Below, one piece after another: positions 24,741-33,499 of a DNA stretch of 64,000 nucleotides. This DNA comes from G963691835 sp963691835. GTDB lineage: Bacteria > Pseudomonadota > Alphaproteobacteria > Thalassobaculales > Thalassobaculaceae. The stretch's first letter is position 1. Each line of letters begins with the position of its first letter. The DNA lies in assembly GCA_963691835.1 (NCBI GenBank), contig OY829383.1, positions 1 to 64,000 on the forward strand, given 5' to 3'. The notes beneath the pieces were generated by a model. The model was not told the origin of the DNA. It did no database searches and saw nothing but the letters and a program-made list of their open reading frames with translations. A program made the position numbers and the translations under genes.

Positions 24741-25262
24741 TTAGCGGAGTTGCGCCAAACGCTGGTCCGCCAAATCGACGAGACCATAAACATCACTCGG
24801 CGTTTTTCCGCTGAAGGTCTGGAAATCGTAGTGGGGGCTGATGGGGACGGAGGGATCGGTTATCTCAACCAAGACCTCGATCATCGCGTCCATCATCTCC
24901 CCTGAATTCAGGAAAACGACACTGGGCGTAATCTTGTCATAGGCGTCTGGAATTCGGGGTGTCGGCGCCAATCCTTTCTCGTACCGCAAATCGTTCAGTT
25001 TCTGTTGGACGGATCGAACTTTCTCCAGAACGTCAGACGGCTTCTTTCCTGTGAACACCGCAGGTGTCCGCTGGCTCAAGGTGCGTGCGACAGCATCACC
25101 CTTTGATCTGCCCGCGATGTCCACGATCACATCGTTGATCTTGCTCCACAGCCCGAAAACATGGCTTGGGGTAAGGCCCAGATCGTAGGCTTTCGCGGGG
25201 CTGGAAAACACCAAAAAACAGGAAAACAATCCAATGACTGTCGAGAAAAAAATGTATCGCAT
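24741..25262 (-). CDS. Periplasmic protein with PSxV repeats, paired with chemoreceptor
   Basis: A 173-residue protein with a clear signal peptide (MRYIFFSTVIGLFSCFLVFS, cleavage after AKA). The mature part holds four imperfect units beginning TPSHVFGLW, KPSDVLEKV, TPSVVFLNS and TPSDVYGLV, each followed by an amphipathic helix. I do not know a named domain; similar repeats occur, as far as I recall, beside chemoreceptors of Rhodospirillales. Being upstream of and close to the chemoreceptor gene, it may be its periplasmic ligand-binding partner. AAGGA lies 5 nt before ATG 25262; the longer frame to 25277 would start with TTG. Confidence 0.65.
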   Translation of the reverse strand: MRYIFFSTVIGLFSCFLVFSSPAKAYDLGLTPSHVFGLWSKINDVIVDIAGRSKGDAVARTLSQRTPAVFTGKKPSDVLEKVRSVQQKLNDLRYEKGLAPTPRIPDAYDKITPSVVFLNSGEMMDAMIEVLVEITDPSVPISPHYDFQTFSGKTPSDVYGLVDLADQRLAQLR

Positions 25263-25394
25263 GTCATTCCTTTTCAAATCTGCTTTGAAATTTTGACCTG
25301 TCCCACCCTTGGCCGACGAATCTTCGGTGATTGAAGCCTGATTACCTTCTGTTTTATCCTATTCTTTTGTAAAAAAGACTTATCAATTCACCCA

Positions 25395-25430
25395 AACAGG
25401 ACCATACAATACATCAGAACAGGACAATAC
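25395..25430. promoter_or_regulatory. Direct repeat in the AT-rich promoter region
   Basis: AACAGGACCATAC (25395-25407) and AACAGGACAATAC (25418-25430) are spaced 23 bp start to start, about two helical turns, in the AT-rich gap between the chemoreceptor operon and the yqaA-like gene. Probably a regulator site. Apart from this, 25278-25696 shows no gene. Confidence 0.45.
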
Positions 25431-25696
25431 AGAAGAAAAAACTATATGAATTATAAGTTTCGACTAATAACTAACAATAGGTCAAATCCAACCGACCTTG
25501 ATTTATGGGTAAATGCCCTGACTGTTTATGCGAACCTGAGCTCCATTTATCCATCCCTAAGAATACTGAGGAATGACTGGCCTTGGCCTTGAGCAACACG
25601 TCGGTGGCTGACGTCGGCGCAGTCCTGGAAAAATGAGATAGATCACTCCGTGAAAATGACCGGTTGCAGATCCGAAAAATCTGCTACAGCCCGTTA

Positions 25697-26125
25697 ATGA
25701 CCAGTCTACTCACCCTATTTTTCGTTTGTTTCGGAGCGGCGACGCTCTTGCCGGGCGGGTCCGAATTTCTGCTCGGCACCATGGTCGTTGATAAAGGTTA
25801 CGCGATCTGGGTGCTGATTGCCGTGGCGACAGCGGGCAACACCTTGGGCTCAGTCGTGAACTGGGGAATCGGCTTTTTTCTTGCCGGTTACGCCGATCGC
25901 CGATGGTTCCCGCTGAGCGCTACGCAGTACGCGAAGTACAGCGCCTGGTATCGGAAATGGGGCATCTGGTCCCTGCTCTTGTCCTGGGCTCCGGTCGTTG
26001 GAGATCCTTTGACAGTCGTTGCGGGCCTGATGCGGGCCAACCTGCTCGCGTTTTTCATCATCGTGGCCATTGCCAAGGGTTTCCGCTATCTCGCGGTCGC
26101 CACTGGCGTTAGCACGGCTCTGTAG
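25697..26125 (+). CDS. yqaA: YqaA family membrane protein (DedA/SNARE-associated)
   Basis: A 142-residue inner-membrane protein with the YqaA pattern: FFVCFGAATLLPGGSEFLLG at the N-terminus, GNTLGSVVNWGIGFF, then the amphipathic AKYSAWYRKWGIWSLLLSW and PVVGDPLTVVAG. DedA-related proteins are linked to lipid flipping or membrane homeostasis; YqaA itself has no settled role. The start is set at ATG 25697 by family alignment from memory; no good ribosome site is seen, and a TTG at 25664 would give 153 residues. Confidence 0.75.
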   Translation: MTSLLTLFFVCFGAATLLPGGSEFLLGTMVVDKGYAIWVLIAVATAGNTLGSVVNWGIGFFLAGYADRRWFPLSATQYAKYSAWYRKWGIWSLLLSWAPVVGDPLTVVAGLMRANLLAFFIIVAIAKGFRYLAVATGVSTAL

Positions 26126-26180
26126 ATCAGGCCGCCAAGCGCCATTGACTAGCCTCCGCTTATCTGGCTCAGTTTCAGAG

Positions 26181-26362
26181 CTTGGTAGCCAGAGGCCAAA
26201 GGCCGAGGCGTAAATGGGAACCCGGTGCGCTGTACCCATCAGGGAGCAAGTCCGGGGCTGTACCCGCAACTGTATGCGGTAGGGGTGCCATTACACACCA
26301 CTGGGGCAACCTGGGAAGGTGGGCACTAAACCCGATGACCGTGAGCCAGAATACCTGCCAGG
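26181..26362 (+). promoter_or_regulatory. Cobalamin (B12) riboswitch
   Basis: The element shows the conserved blocks in order: AAATGGGAACCCGGTG (about 26212-26227), GAGCAAGTCCGGGGCTGTA then CCCGCAACTGTATGCGG (26244-26279), CACTGGGG and GGGAAGGTGGG (26299-26324), then the B12 box region GATGACCGTGAGCCAGAATA CC and CTGCC to 26360. A GGGG/CCCC hairpin at about 26381-26396 follows, just before the AGGAG of the next gene, so adenosylcobalamin binding probably blocks translation. It controls a tiny membrane protein and a metal ABC transporter. Confidence 0.92.
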
Positions 26363-26411
26363 CATGTTGTGATCCTCGATTGGGGCGGGTGTCCCCGAAA
26401 AGGAGAATAGG

Positions 26412-26549
26412 ATGTCTTCTGTCCCGACGCCGGACCCAGATCGGTCCGAGTTCAATTTCACCGAACTGAGTACCCACCGGCTTTTGCTCGGCGTGGCCTG
26501 CGTCTGTATGGCGCTATGGGCCGTGATCGCGACGACGATCGGCTTCTAA
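26412..26549 (+). CDS. 45-residue membrane protein under B12 riboswitch control
   Basis: A 45-residue protein, first gene after the riboswitch. AGGAG lies 7-8 nt upstream of ATG 26412. A polar N-terminus (MSSVPTPDPDRSEFNF) is followed by one membrane helix (LLLGVACVCMALWAVIATTI). It recalls in size and placing the small subunit CbtB of cobalt transporters, but it lacks a C-terminal histidine motif, so I do not assign it. Its stop lies 18 bp before the ATPase gene. Likely an accessory or regulatory subunit of the importer. Confidence 0.65.
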   Translation: MSSVPTPDPDRSEFNFTELSTHRLLLGVACVCMALWAVIATTIGF

Positions 26550-26567
26550 CGCCAAGGGACCCAGTCC

Positions 26568-27332
26568 ATGATCGTTTCGGCTGCGAGGCTCAACCTCGGT
26601 TACAGAGGCGTGCCTGTCGTTCGGGATCTGAACTTCTCGGTGGGCGCCGGTGACGTATTGGCCGTCGTCGGCCACAACGGCTCCGGCAAGTCGACTTTGG
26701 TGAAGACACTGCTTGGGACGTTGCCGCCGATTGCGGGAACGGTGGACTGGCCGTCAGGCCGGCCAGAGACAATCGCCTATCTTGGCCAGCGTGCGGAGTT
26801 CGATACCCGTTTCCCGATCCGGGTCCGTGACTTGGCGGAGATGGGGGCTTGGCGGGACCTTGGCTTCACGGGACGTGTCGACGCGGCCGGAAAAGCGCGA
26901 ATTGCCGAAGCGCTTGAGCGGACCGGCACCGCAGCCATTGCGGATTACCCGATACACACCCTGTCCGCTGGGCAGCTTCAACGTGCGCTGTTCGCACGAA
27001 CCATCGTTCAGGACGCCCCCGTGATCCTGCTGGATGAGCCGTTTACCGCCGTGGATCAGACGACCGAAGCCGAACTTCTGACCCTGATTGATGATTGGTC
27101 GGCGGAAGGCCGGGCAACGATCCTGGTGCTTCACGACCTGTCGGCGGTTCTCCAACACTGCAACACAGCCCTTCTGCTGGGACGCGGCCGGGCCCTGTCT
27201 GGCGCCCCTCATGCGACGTTGACGCCGGAAAATCTCATCGACTTCGGCTACATGTCGGCCAGCCAGGCCGCATGGCAGGAAAAGATGTACCGGGCGAGCC
27301 CCCGCGACGCTGCGGAGACCCCTTGTGTTTGA
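26568..27332 (+). CDS. Metal ABC transporter ATPase (ZnuC/AztA-like)
   Basis: A 254-residue ATPase: Walker A GHNGSGKST (about residues 34-42), Q-loop YLGQRAEFD, signature LSAGQLQRALFAR, Walker B VILLDEPFTAVD, switch His LVLHDLSAV. The pattern is that of the zinc/manganese/iron import group (ZnuC, MntB, AztA). B12 control suggests the metal is cobalt or that the importer supplies metal when B12 is short, for example zinc for a B12-independent enzyme. AAGGGA precedes the ATG; the 3' end overlaps the permease start by 8 bp. Confidence 0.85.
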   Translation: MIVSAARLNLGYRGVPVVRDLNFSVGAGDVLAVVGHNGSGKSTLVKTLLGTLPPIAGTVDWPSGRPETIAYLGQRAEFDTRFPIRVRDLAEMGAWRDLGFTGRVDAAGKARIAEALERTGTAAIADYPIHTLSAGQLQRALFARTIVQDAPVILLDEPFTAVDQTTEAELLTLIDDWSAEGRATILVLHDLSAVLQHCNTALLLGRGRALSGAPHATLTPENLIDFGYMSASQAAWQEKMYRASPRDAAETPCV

Positions 27333-28239
27333 GTGGTTGGAATACGATTTCATGCTGCGCGCGCTGGCGGCGACCAGTGTTCTGAGCTTCTCGGTCGCCC
27401 CGGTCGGCGCGTTCCTGGTTCTTCGCCGCCTGTCGTTGGCGGGAGAGGCGATGGCCCACGCCATCGTGCCGGGCATCGTCGTCGGCTTTGTCGTCGCCGG
27501 GCTGTCGGTCGCCTCCATGATCGTCGGCGGGTTGGGGGCCGGGATCACGGTCGCCATCCTCACAAGCTTGCTGGCGCGCTACACCATCATTCGGGAGGAT
27601 GCGAGCCTCGCGTCCCTCTATCTGATCGCCCTGGCCCTGGGCATTTTCATCTTGTCGGCATCCGGGTCGGCGGTGCCGCTGAAGAGTTTCCTGTTCGGCT
27701 CAATCCTGGGCATTGATGACGAGACGCTGATCCTGATCGGAAGCACGGCGACCATCACGCTCGTCAGCTTTGCCCTGATCCTGCGGCCGCTGATCACCAG
27801 CACGATCGACCCGGTCTTTCACGAGAGCCAGGCGAAACGGCCCGGCCTTGTGGTGCAGTGGTTCATGTTCCTGGTCGTGTTGAACCTGCTCGGCGCGTTC
27901 AAGGCGCTCGGCACGCTGATGGCGGTGGGATTGATGATCCTGCCCGCGACCGCCGCGCGCTACTGGGTGTCCACATTGACCGGCTGCTTGATCCTGACGT
28001 TCGCCTTCGCTTTGGCGAGTTGCTGGCTTGGGCTGATCGTCTCGTTCTACGCCCCCGATGTGCCCTCCGGCCCCGCCATCGTTCTGGTCGCCGGCGGGTT
28101 CTTCGTCGTGAGCCTGATCTTCGGCCCGCAGGGACTGGGCCTGCTCAGTCCCAGCTCCCGCTCGACCGGCACGCAAGACAAGAGTTCCGAAGACCCATCA
28201 CCCCTTCAAACAACACCGCTTGAGGAGAGACCACAATGA
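27325..28239 (+). CDS. Metal ABC transporter permease (ZnuB/AztB-like)
   Basis: A 304-residue permease of the ABC-3 family with eight or so membrane helices. Characteristic pieces: FLVLRRLSLAGEAMAHAIVPG near the N-terminus, FGSILGIDDETL, FKALGTLMAVGLMILPA and the C-terminal FYAPDVPSGPAIVLVAGGFF. The start is GTG 27325, overlapping the ATPase gene. The C-terminal 35 residues are polar and variable. Partner of the ATPase and the binding protein. Confidence 0.85.
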   Translation: MFEWLEYDFMLRALAATSVLSFSVAPVGAFLVLRRLSLAGEAMAHAIVPGIVVGFVVAGLSVASMIVGGLGAGITVAILTSLLARYTIIREDASLASLYLIALALGIFILSASGSAVPLKSFLFGSILGIDDETLILIGSTATITLVSFALILRPLITSTIDPVFHESQAKRPGLVVQWFMFLVVLNLLGAFKALGTLMAVGLMILPATAARYWVSTLTGCLILTFAFALASCWLGLIVSFYAPDVPSGPAIVLVAGGFFVVSLIFGPQGLGLLSPSSRSTGTQDKSSEDPSPLQTTPLEERPQ

Positions 28240-29114
28240 GAGCGTTACTGGGGATCCTATTTTCTCTAACAGTCGGCATCGCCGGTCCGGCCGCCGCAGC
28301 CGACAATATGAAGGTCGTGGCGAGCTTTTCCATCCTGGGAGACATGGTGCGTCACGTCACCGGCGACCTCGCCGAAGTGACCACCATCGTCGGCCCGGAT
28401 GCTGATGCCCACCTCTATCAGCCCAACGCAGGAGACGCGAAATCCGTGGCCGCCGCGGATGTGATCTTCGTGAACGGGCTCGGCTTCGAGACTTGGTCGG
28501 ACGCCCTGATCGAAACCTCCGGCGGTGATGCGAAAGTGTTCGTCGCAACCGAGGGTGTGGAGCCCTTGCTGGTCGATGGCGAAGTCGACCCCCATGCCTG
28601 GAATGCGCTGACCAACGGGGTCATCTATGTCCAGAACATCGCGGCGGGTATGTCGGACGCGGACCCGGCCAACGCACAGGCCTACAAGGCCAATGCGGAC
28701 GCCTACATCGCCCGCCTCCGCACTCTGCACGAAAGCGCCAAAGATACCTTCTCCGCCCTGCCTGCAGGCAACCGGACGGTTGTTACCGCCCATGATGCGT
28801 TTGGTTATCTGGCTCAGGCTTACGGCCTCGACTTCCTCGCACCCGTCGGCATCGACACGGAGGCGGAACCGTCGGCCAAGGAGCTGGCGGCGTTGATCGA
28901 GCATCTGAAGAAGACCGGTGCCGGCGCGCTGTTCGTCGAGAACATCACCAGCCCGGCCCTCATTCAGCAGATCTCGCGCGAGACGGACCTGGAGATCGGC
29001 GGACGTCTTTTCTCGGATGCCCTGTCCGAGCGGGGCGGCCCCGCGACCAGCTACATCGCCATGTTCGAGCACAATCTCGGCGCGCTCATGACCGCCCTGA
29101 AGCCAAGCAGCTAA
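28236..29114 (+). CDS. Metal-binding periplasmic protein (ZnuA/AztC-like)
   Basis: A 292-residue cluster A-I binding protein with a signal peptide (MRALLGILFSLTVGIAGPAA). Predicted metal ligands are three histidines, in DAHLYQP, DPHAW and AHDAFGY, and a C-terminal acidic residue, as in zinc/manganese binders. It lacks the long His-rich loop of ZnuA, like AztC and manganese or cobalt-type binders. Start overlaps the permease stop (ATGA). A strong inverted repeat follows the gene. Confidence 0.85.
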   Translation: MRALLGILFSLTVGIAGPAAAADNMKVVASFSILGDMVRHVTGDLAEVTTIVGPDADAHLYQPNAGDAKSVAAADVIFVNGLGFETWSDALIETSGGDAKVFVATEGVEPLLVDGEVDPHAWNALTNGVIYVQNIAAGMSDADPANAQAYKANADAYIARLRTLHESAKDTFSALPAGNRTVVTAHDAFGYLAQAYGLDFLAPVGIDTEAEPSAKELAALIEHLKKTGAGALFVENITSPALIQQISRETDLEIGGRLFSDALSERGGPATSYIAMFEHNLGALMTALKPSS

Positions 29115-29162
29115 GCGTCGGCGCATGGCAATCGTGACACGTCGGTGATCTTGGCCGACACT

Positions 29163-29215
29163 AGCGCGACATCCCGGCTTCCTTGTCTAGGCCGAGATGT
29201 CGCGCTTCGCTTTTG
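29163..29215 (+). terminator. Terminator of the metal transporter operon
   Basis: AGCGCGACATC (29163-29173) pairs perfectly with GATGTCGCGCT (29196-29206), followed by TCGCTTTT. It lies about 50 bp after the binding-protein gene. Confidence 0.75.
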
Positions 29216-29278
29216 CTGAGTGACCTTCATTCGCATGAACGGTGAAGCTTCGAGACAACCGCGACGGATCGCACCTCC

Positions 29279-30847
29279 GTGTCTGAAGAGCTTCCCGCAA
29301 CAGTCTCCGGTGACCCGGCCAATGATCTCGAGTGCCTTATCTCCGTAGCCACGGCATGCGGCGCAAAGGAAGATCTGGCTTGGGTTTGGCAGCAGTTTCC
29401 CGAGCCAGACCGGGCGCCTGGTAATGCTTCCGACCCCGATACAACGAACAGCTTCTGGGTTGGGCTTGGCAAGATCGTGACAGCACCCACCGCGGTACCG
29501 GAAGCGGATCGGGCTATCCGCATCCTGGAGCGCGTTGCGGGCGAGAAGATTAGATCGGTGATCACACTGCGGATGGTGCAGCGCCACCTCGAGGGTGTCC
29601 CCGCCGTCCTGAAGCGGTTAGCCGATGTGCTCGGCTCGCCCGTTTATCTCTTCATGCTGTCTGACGTGTACCGGTCGATGGGCGACGACGGCAGCGACCG
29701 CAAAGCCATTGAAGAAGCGATCTACAAAGGCACCATCGTGAGGTCGGGCATAACCGACCCTGCGGCGCTTCCCGGTCTCATTCACCAATCAGACGCGTAT
29801 CCTCACCGACCGTCCATTGATGTTCGGGTCATGGACGGCTCGGAAGAGGTGGTGTTCTCGCGGGTGCTCAAGCCCAACATCCCACGCCCTTATCTTGCCG
29901 AGATCAGCGACGCGGTCGTCGAAGACATGACGTTGGTCCATCTTCCCGGCGGCGGTGTCCTGGTCGACGGGCTTTCATATCGATCCGCCTACGGCGTCAA
30001 AGGGCGGGGATTGTCGATCTCAAGTGAAGACCGCCAGGTTCTTCACGCGCCGTTGGAGGCGCGGAGCACCCAGCCCTCGATCCCTTTCGCGACGATGCTG
30101 GGCAAGACGCATGAGCATGGCCACTTCATCATTGAGGGACTGGAGCGGCTTTACGCCCACGCGGTTGCCAACCGTCCCGCAAAGCCGCCCTTTCTCGTAA
30201 CAGCGCCCCCTCGACCCTCCTACCGCCGGGCGCTGTCCGCCCTTGGATTAGGGGGTGGAGATGGCGACTACGCCATCGCGCCCTCTGGCAGGGTGATGGT
30301 GGAGACCTTCCACATCGGCGGGATCGGCACCGGTCTCCCCTCGGTGCATCCGGAGGTGACACGGCATCTGCACGCCCTGGGTCTGGCTGCTGCCGGTGTC
30401 CCCCGGAACCGTGAGCCGCGTGGTAGGCGGCTTTACCTGAGACGTGGGGATCGCCTGCCCCGCCGCATCGCGAATGAACAACAGATCATGCCGATGCTTG
30501 AGGCCGCCGGGTACGAGACTGTCCATCTGGAAGAGTTGGACTTCATCGATCAGATCAAACTCATCTCTGAAGCGTCGGAGATCGTCGGCGTCCACGGCAG
30601 CGCGATGATCAACTTGATCTGGGCACGACCCGGCACCCGTGTGGGGATTTTCGTTCCGGATGCGTGGAAGCTGTGGCGCTCCAGCCATGTGGAGATGTTG
30701 TGCGGGTTTCTGGAGGCGGTTGGCGCTGACGCATCGCTGATCCTGGGGCGGGTCGCCAATCCGAAAGGGAACCTTACCCAGGAGCTTGAGTTTCATCAGC
30801 CACTTTTGGTGTCTCCCGTCGGCCTCCGGACATGGTTGAAAGGCTAG
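29279..30847 (+). CDS. Glycosyltransferase family 61 (DUF563) protein
   Basis: A 522-residue protein. The C-terminal half carries the GT61 pattern: GKTHEHGHFIIEGLERL, RGRRLYLRRGDRLPRRIANE, GYETVHLEELDFIDQIKL and IVGVHGSAMINLIWARPGT. Members transfer sugars to polysaccharides or glycoproteins. The N-terminal 200 residues are helical and unassigned. No signal peptide. The start is GTG 29279, the first in-frame start after a stop, without a strong ribosome site, so the real start may lie downstream. It stands alone; the neighbour on its right is on the other strand. Confidence 0.75.
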   Translation: MSEELPATVSGDPANDLECLISVATACGAKEDLAWVWQQFPEPDRAPGNASDPDTTNSFWVGLGKIVTAPTAVPEADRAIRILERVAGEKIRSVITLRMVQRHLEGVPAVLKRLADVLGSPVYLFMLSDVYRSMGDDGSDRKAIEEAIYKGTIVRSGITDPAALPGLIHQSDAYPHRPSIDVRVMDGSEEVVFSRVLKPNIPRPYLAEISDAVVEDMTLVHLPGGGVLVDGLSYRSAYGVKGRGLSISSEDRQVLHAPLEARSTQPSIPFATMLGKTHEHGHFIIEGLERLYAHAVANRPAKPPFLVTAPPRPSYRRALSALGLGGGDGDYAIAPSGRVMVETFHIGGIGTGLPSVHPEVTRHLHALGLAAAGVPRNREPRGRRLYLRRGDRLPRRIANEQQIMPMLEAAGYETVHLEELDFIDQIKLISEASEIVGVHGSAMINLIWARPGTRVGIFVPDAWKLWRSSHVEMLCGFLEAVGADASLILGRVANPKGNLTQELEFHQPLLVSPVGLRTWLKG

Positions 30848-30911
30848 AAGCAGTCTCAACGCGCTTCAAAAGCACATGGCGCGATACTACGGCGATGGAT
30901 GACCGAGCGGA

Positions 30912-31376
30912 TTAGTGAGCAGCGACAGCGGCCGCCAGCTCACCCGCCTCTTCGCAATCGCCACAAGACGCGCGGAGGCGGGCTAGATTGGCCTTTGCCG
31001 CTGCGACGTCGCCCCGCATCAAAAAGAGCTCGCCCTGGTAGGCCAACGCACCTGGATGGTGCGGGTCCAACAGCAAGGCGCCCCGATATGCCATGCCCGA
31101 GCGGTCCAAATCGCCGGTCTTCCGGTACGCATAGCCGAGCATGTTCCATACATCGGCATTCCCGGGCTGCGACTGCGAGAGGGTCTTCAGAATGGGCAAC
31201 GCGTCGGTGTATCGCTCGACCTCGATGAACTCGATCGCCCGGCCGAACTCCTCTGAGATCGGAGCGTTTCCGTCGGAACCCCAGTGGTTCTCGGCCGGTG
31301 CGGCGTCGGCCGAAGCGGTGCCAATGAAAAGCGCGGGCACGAGGAGGAGCCCGAAAAGGTGTGATCTCGGCTTCAT
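30912..31376 (-). CDS. Periplasmic TPR protein
   Basis: A 154-residue protein with signal peptide (MKPRSHLFGLLLVPALFIGT, cleavage near ADA) and three tetratricopeptide units: RYTDALPILKTLSQSQP, ADVWNMLGYAYRKTGD and PGALAYQGELFLMRGD. The last part has two cysteines (ASCGDCEEAG). Likely a scaffold in an exported complex; the partner is unknown. Confidence 0.75.
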   Translation of the reverse strand: MKPRSHLFGLLLVPALFIGTASADAAPAENHWGSDGNAPISEEFGRAIEFIEVERYTDALPILKTLSQSQPGNADVWNMLGYAYRKTGDLDRSGMAYRGALLLDPHHPGALAYQGELFLMRGDVAAAKANLARLRASCGDCEEAGELAAAVAAH

Positions 31377-31491
31377 GCTGTCTGCCCTCCTTTGAGGGGT
31401 GATGGATATCAGTTTTCCGATCCCGCGTCCGTGTCAATTGGTCGGGCCGTCAGTGGACACGAAAGCCATGGCGGCATCTTCCATTCCCCGC

Positions 31492-32406
31492 TCAGGAACC
31501 TGGCGGATGCGTGGCCGCCCAATGCTCCGCGATGTCAATGCGGCGCGGAAACCAGACCTTCTCGTGGCCCGCTGCGTAGTCGATGAACCGCGCGAGCGCG
31601 GCGGCACGGCCCGGACGTCCGACGAGGCGGCAGTGGAGGCCGATGTTCATCATCTTGGGCGCCCCCGCCTCCCCCTCCGCATAGAGCATGTCGAAGCTGT
31701 CCTTGAGGTAGGCGTAGAACTGGTCGCCCGCGTTGAAGCCTTGCGGCGTGGCGAACCGCATGTCGTTGCAATCGAGTGTGTAGGGGATCACCAATTGGTC
31801 CCGGCCCCCATGATGGAACCAGTATGGCAGTTCGTCCGCGTAGCTGTCGGAGACGTAGTCGAAGCCGCCTTGCTCTGCCACCAACTCGACCGTGTTCATG
31901 GAGCAGCGGCCGGTGTACCAGCCGCGTGGGGCAGCGCCGGTAACTTCCGTGTGGATGCGGATGGCTTCGTCAAGATGCGCCTTCTCCTGCTCGCGGGTGA
32001 AGTCCCGGTACTCGATCCAGCGTAAGCCGTGGGAGGCGATCTCCCACTCGGCTTCCAGCATTGCCGCCACTTGCTCGGGGCAGCGCTGGAGCGCCATGGC
32101 GACCCCGTAGACCGTGACCGGCACGCCGCGGCTCGCGAACAGACGGTGGAGGCGCCAGAACCCGGCCCGGGTCCCATACTCGTATATCGACTCCATGTTC
32201 CAGTGACGCTTCCCGGGCCAGGACTCGGCTCCAACAACCTCCGACAGGAACGCCTCCGAGCCCGCATCACCGTGGAGGATGTTGTTCTCGCCCCCCTCTT
32301 CGTAGTTGATGACGAACTGAACCGCGATCCGCGCCCCGCAGGGCCATAGCGGGTCCGGTGGCGTGCGTCCGTAACCCAGAAGATCCCTCGGATACATCTC
32401 CGTCAT
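31492..32406 (-). CDS. puuE: Allantoinase PuuE (polysaccharide deacetylase fold)
   Basis: A 304-residue enzyme hydrolysing allantoin to allantoate. It follows the PuuE pattern well: MYPRDLLGYGRTPPDPLWP, AVQFVINYEEGGENNILHGD, WNMESIYEYGTRAGFWRLHR, EIASHGLRWIEYRDF, PYTLDCNDMRFATPQGFNAG and GLHCRLVGRPGR. This family is metal-independent and unrelated to AllB. The start is ATG 32406 with GGGGGA upstream; a GTG one codon before is possible. It is part of a ureide locus with an ABC transporter and racemase across the LysR gene. Confidence 0.85.
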   Translation of the reverse strand: MTEMYPRDLLGYGRTPPDPLWPCGARIAVQFVINYEEGGENNILHGDAGSEAFLSEVVGAESWPGKRHWNMESIYEYGTRAGFWRLHRLFASRGVPVTVYGVAMALQRCPEQVAAMLEAEWEIASHGLRWIEYRDFTREQEKAHLDEAIRIHTEVTGAAPRGWYTGRCSMNTVELVAEQGGFDYVSDSYADELPYWFHHGGRDQLVIPYTLDCNDMRFATPQGFNAGDQFYAYLKDSFDMLYAEGEAGAPKMMNIGLHCRLVGRPGRAAALARFIDYAAGHEKVWFPRRIDIAEHWAATHPPGS

Positions 32407-32475
32407 CACCCACGTCCCCCTAACTCACACACAGTCAAAAAACTGAGCGGCCGTCACCATCACATCTGACAAACG

Positions 32476-33393
32476 CTACTCGCAAACATCCTGATAACCT
32501 TGGAATGCCGAGGCGACCTGCGTCGCGAACTTCATTGCCGCAACCGATAACGTCCTGTTTTTGAGTTGTCCGATGCGTAGCCGCCCCGGCCTGACGTCGG
32601 ATACGTCCAGTGGACGCCAGGAGAGGCCCTGCCGTTTCAGGGACCCCTTCGACAATCCTACCGGTACATCGAATGTGACCAGATCGCAGGATCCCACGGT
32701 GTTCAGAAGAAACTGCGCGTCTTCAGATTCGACCGTGATCAAGAGTTGATGCTGCTTGGCATAAGCAGCCTGTTCGAGAATGCTGCGGACGCCGGTAACC
32801 TTGGCAGGCAGCGCCAATGGATACTGCAGGCACTCCGAGAGCCGAAGCGGTCCGGCGTCCCGGGCAAGGGGGTGGCCGGCCCGGAAGATCGCGGTGATCT
32901 GCTGGTCGACACTCTCTATCTCCTGGAACTCGCGGTTTACGGACGGCTCGAAGACGATCGCGATGTCCGCCTCCAACTGACTGAGCTGTTCCATCGAAGA
33001 GACAATGTCGCAGGGCTTCACTTCAAAGGATACGCCGGGATGCTGCCTCAGGTAGGCGCTGATCTGTTGCGGCAGGAGATACGGCATCGCTGCTTCCGTG
33101 GACGCGATCGTCACATGGCCTCGGCGAACGCCGGACAGATCCGCAAGCTGGGTCTTGAGACGCTCAAAGTCTCTGGCCTGACGGCGGGCGTGCATCAGGA
33201 ACAACTCCCCGGCCACGTTGAGCCGAACCCCTCTCGGTAGCCGTTCGAAGATCGGCTGCCCCAACTCCTTCTCCAGAAGCAGGATTTGCCGGTTCAGCGC
33301 CGTCGACGTGATGGATCTCGCTTCGGCCGCCGCTCGGATCGAGCCCAGCTTCACGATGTCCTCAACACAGTTGAAAAGCCAAAGGTGTCGCAT
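32476..33393 (-). CDS. LysR-type regulator of the ureide locus
   Basis: A 305-residue LysR protein: winged helix at residues 1-65 (GSIRAAAEARSITSTALNRQ) and a substrate-binding co-inducer domain. It lies between puuE (same strand, 67 bp downstream) and the divergent ABC transporter, so it probably regulates both in response to a ureide. The 106-bp divergent region is AT-rich and should hold its operator, but I cannot pin a T-N11-A site. Confidence 0.82.
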   Translation of the reverse strand: MRHLWLFNCVEDIVKLGSIRAAAEARSITSTALNRQILLLEKELGQPIFERLPRGVRLNVAGELFLMHARRQARDFERLKTQLADLSGVRRGHVTIASTEAAMPYLLPQQISAYLRQHPGVSFEVKPCDIVSSMEQLSQLEADIAIVFEPSVNREFQEIESVDQQITAIFRAGHPLARDAGPLRLSECLQYPLALPAKVTGVRSILEQAAYAKQHQLLITVESEDAQFLLNTVGSCDLVTFDVPVGLSKGSLKRQGLSWRPLDVSDVRPGRLRIGQLKNRTLSVAAMKFATQVASAFQGYQDVCE

Positions 33394-33499
33394 GCGGCAG
33401 TTAGTGAGAGAAAAAACGTACAGGTCAAGTGCAAATTAGACTGTTCTCCGCACAACTCAACTTCGTCACCATCGTTTTGGTTGACAAGTGTGGACAGTG

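Noticed and set aside
26175..26477. Open frames on both strands over the riboswitch
   Set aside because: Position and sequence are fully explained by the conserved B12 RNA; the frames have no recognisable protein pattern.
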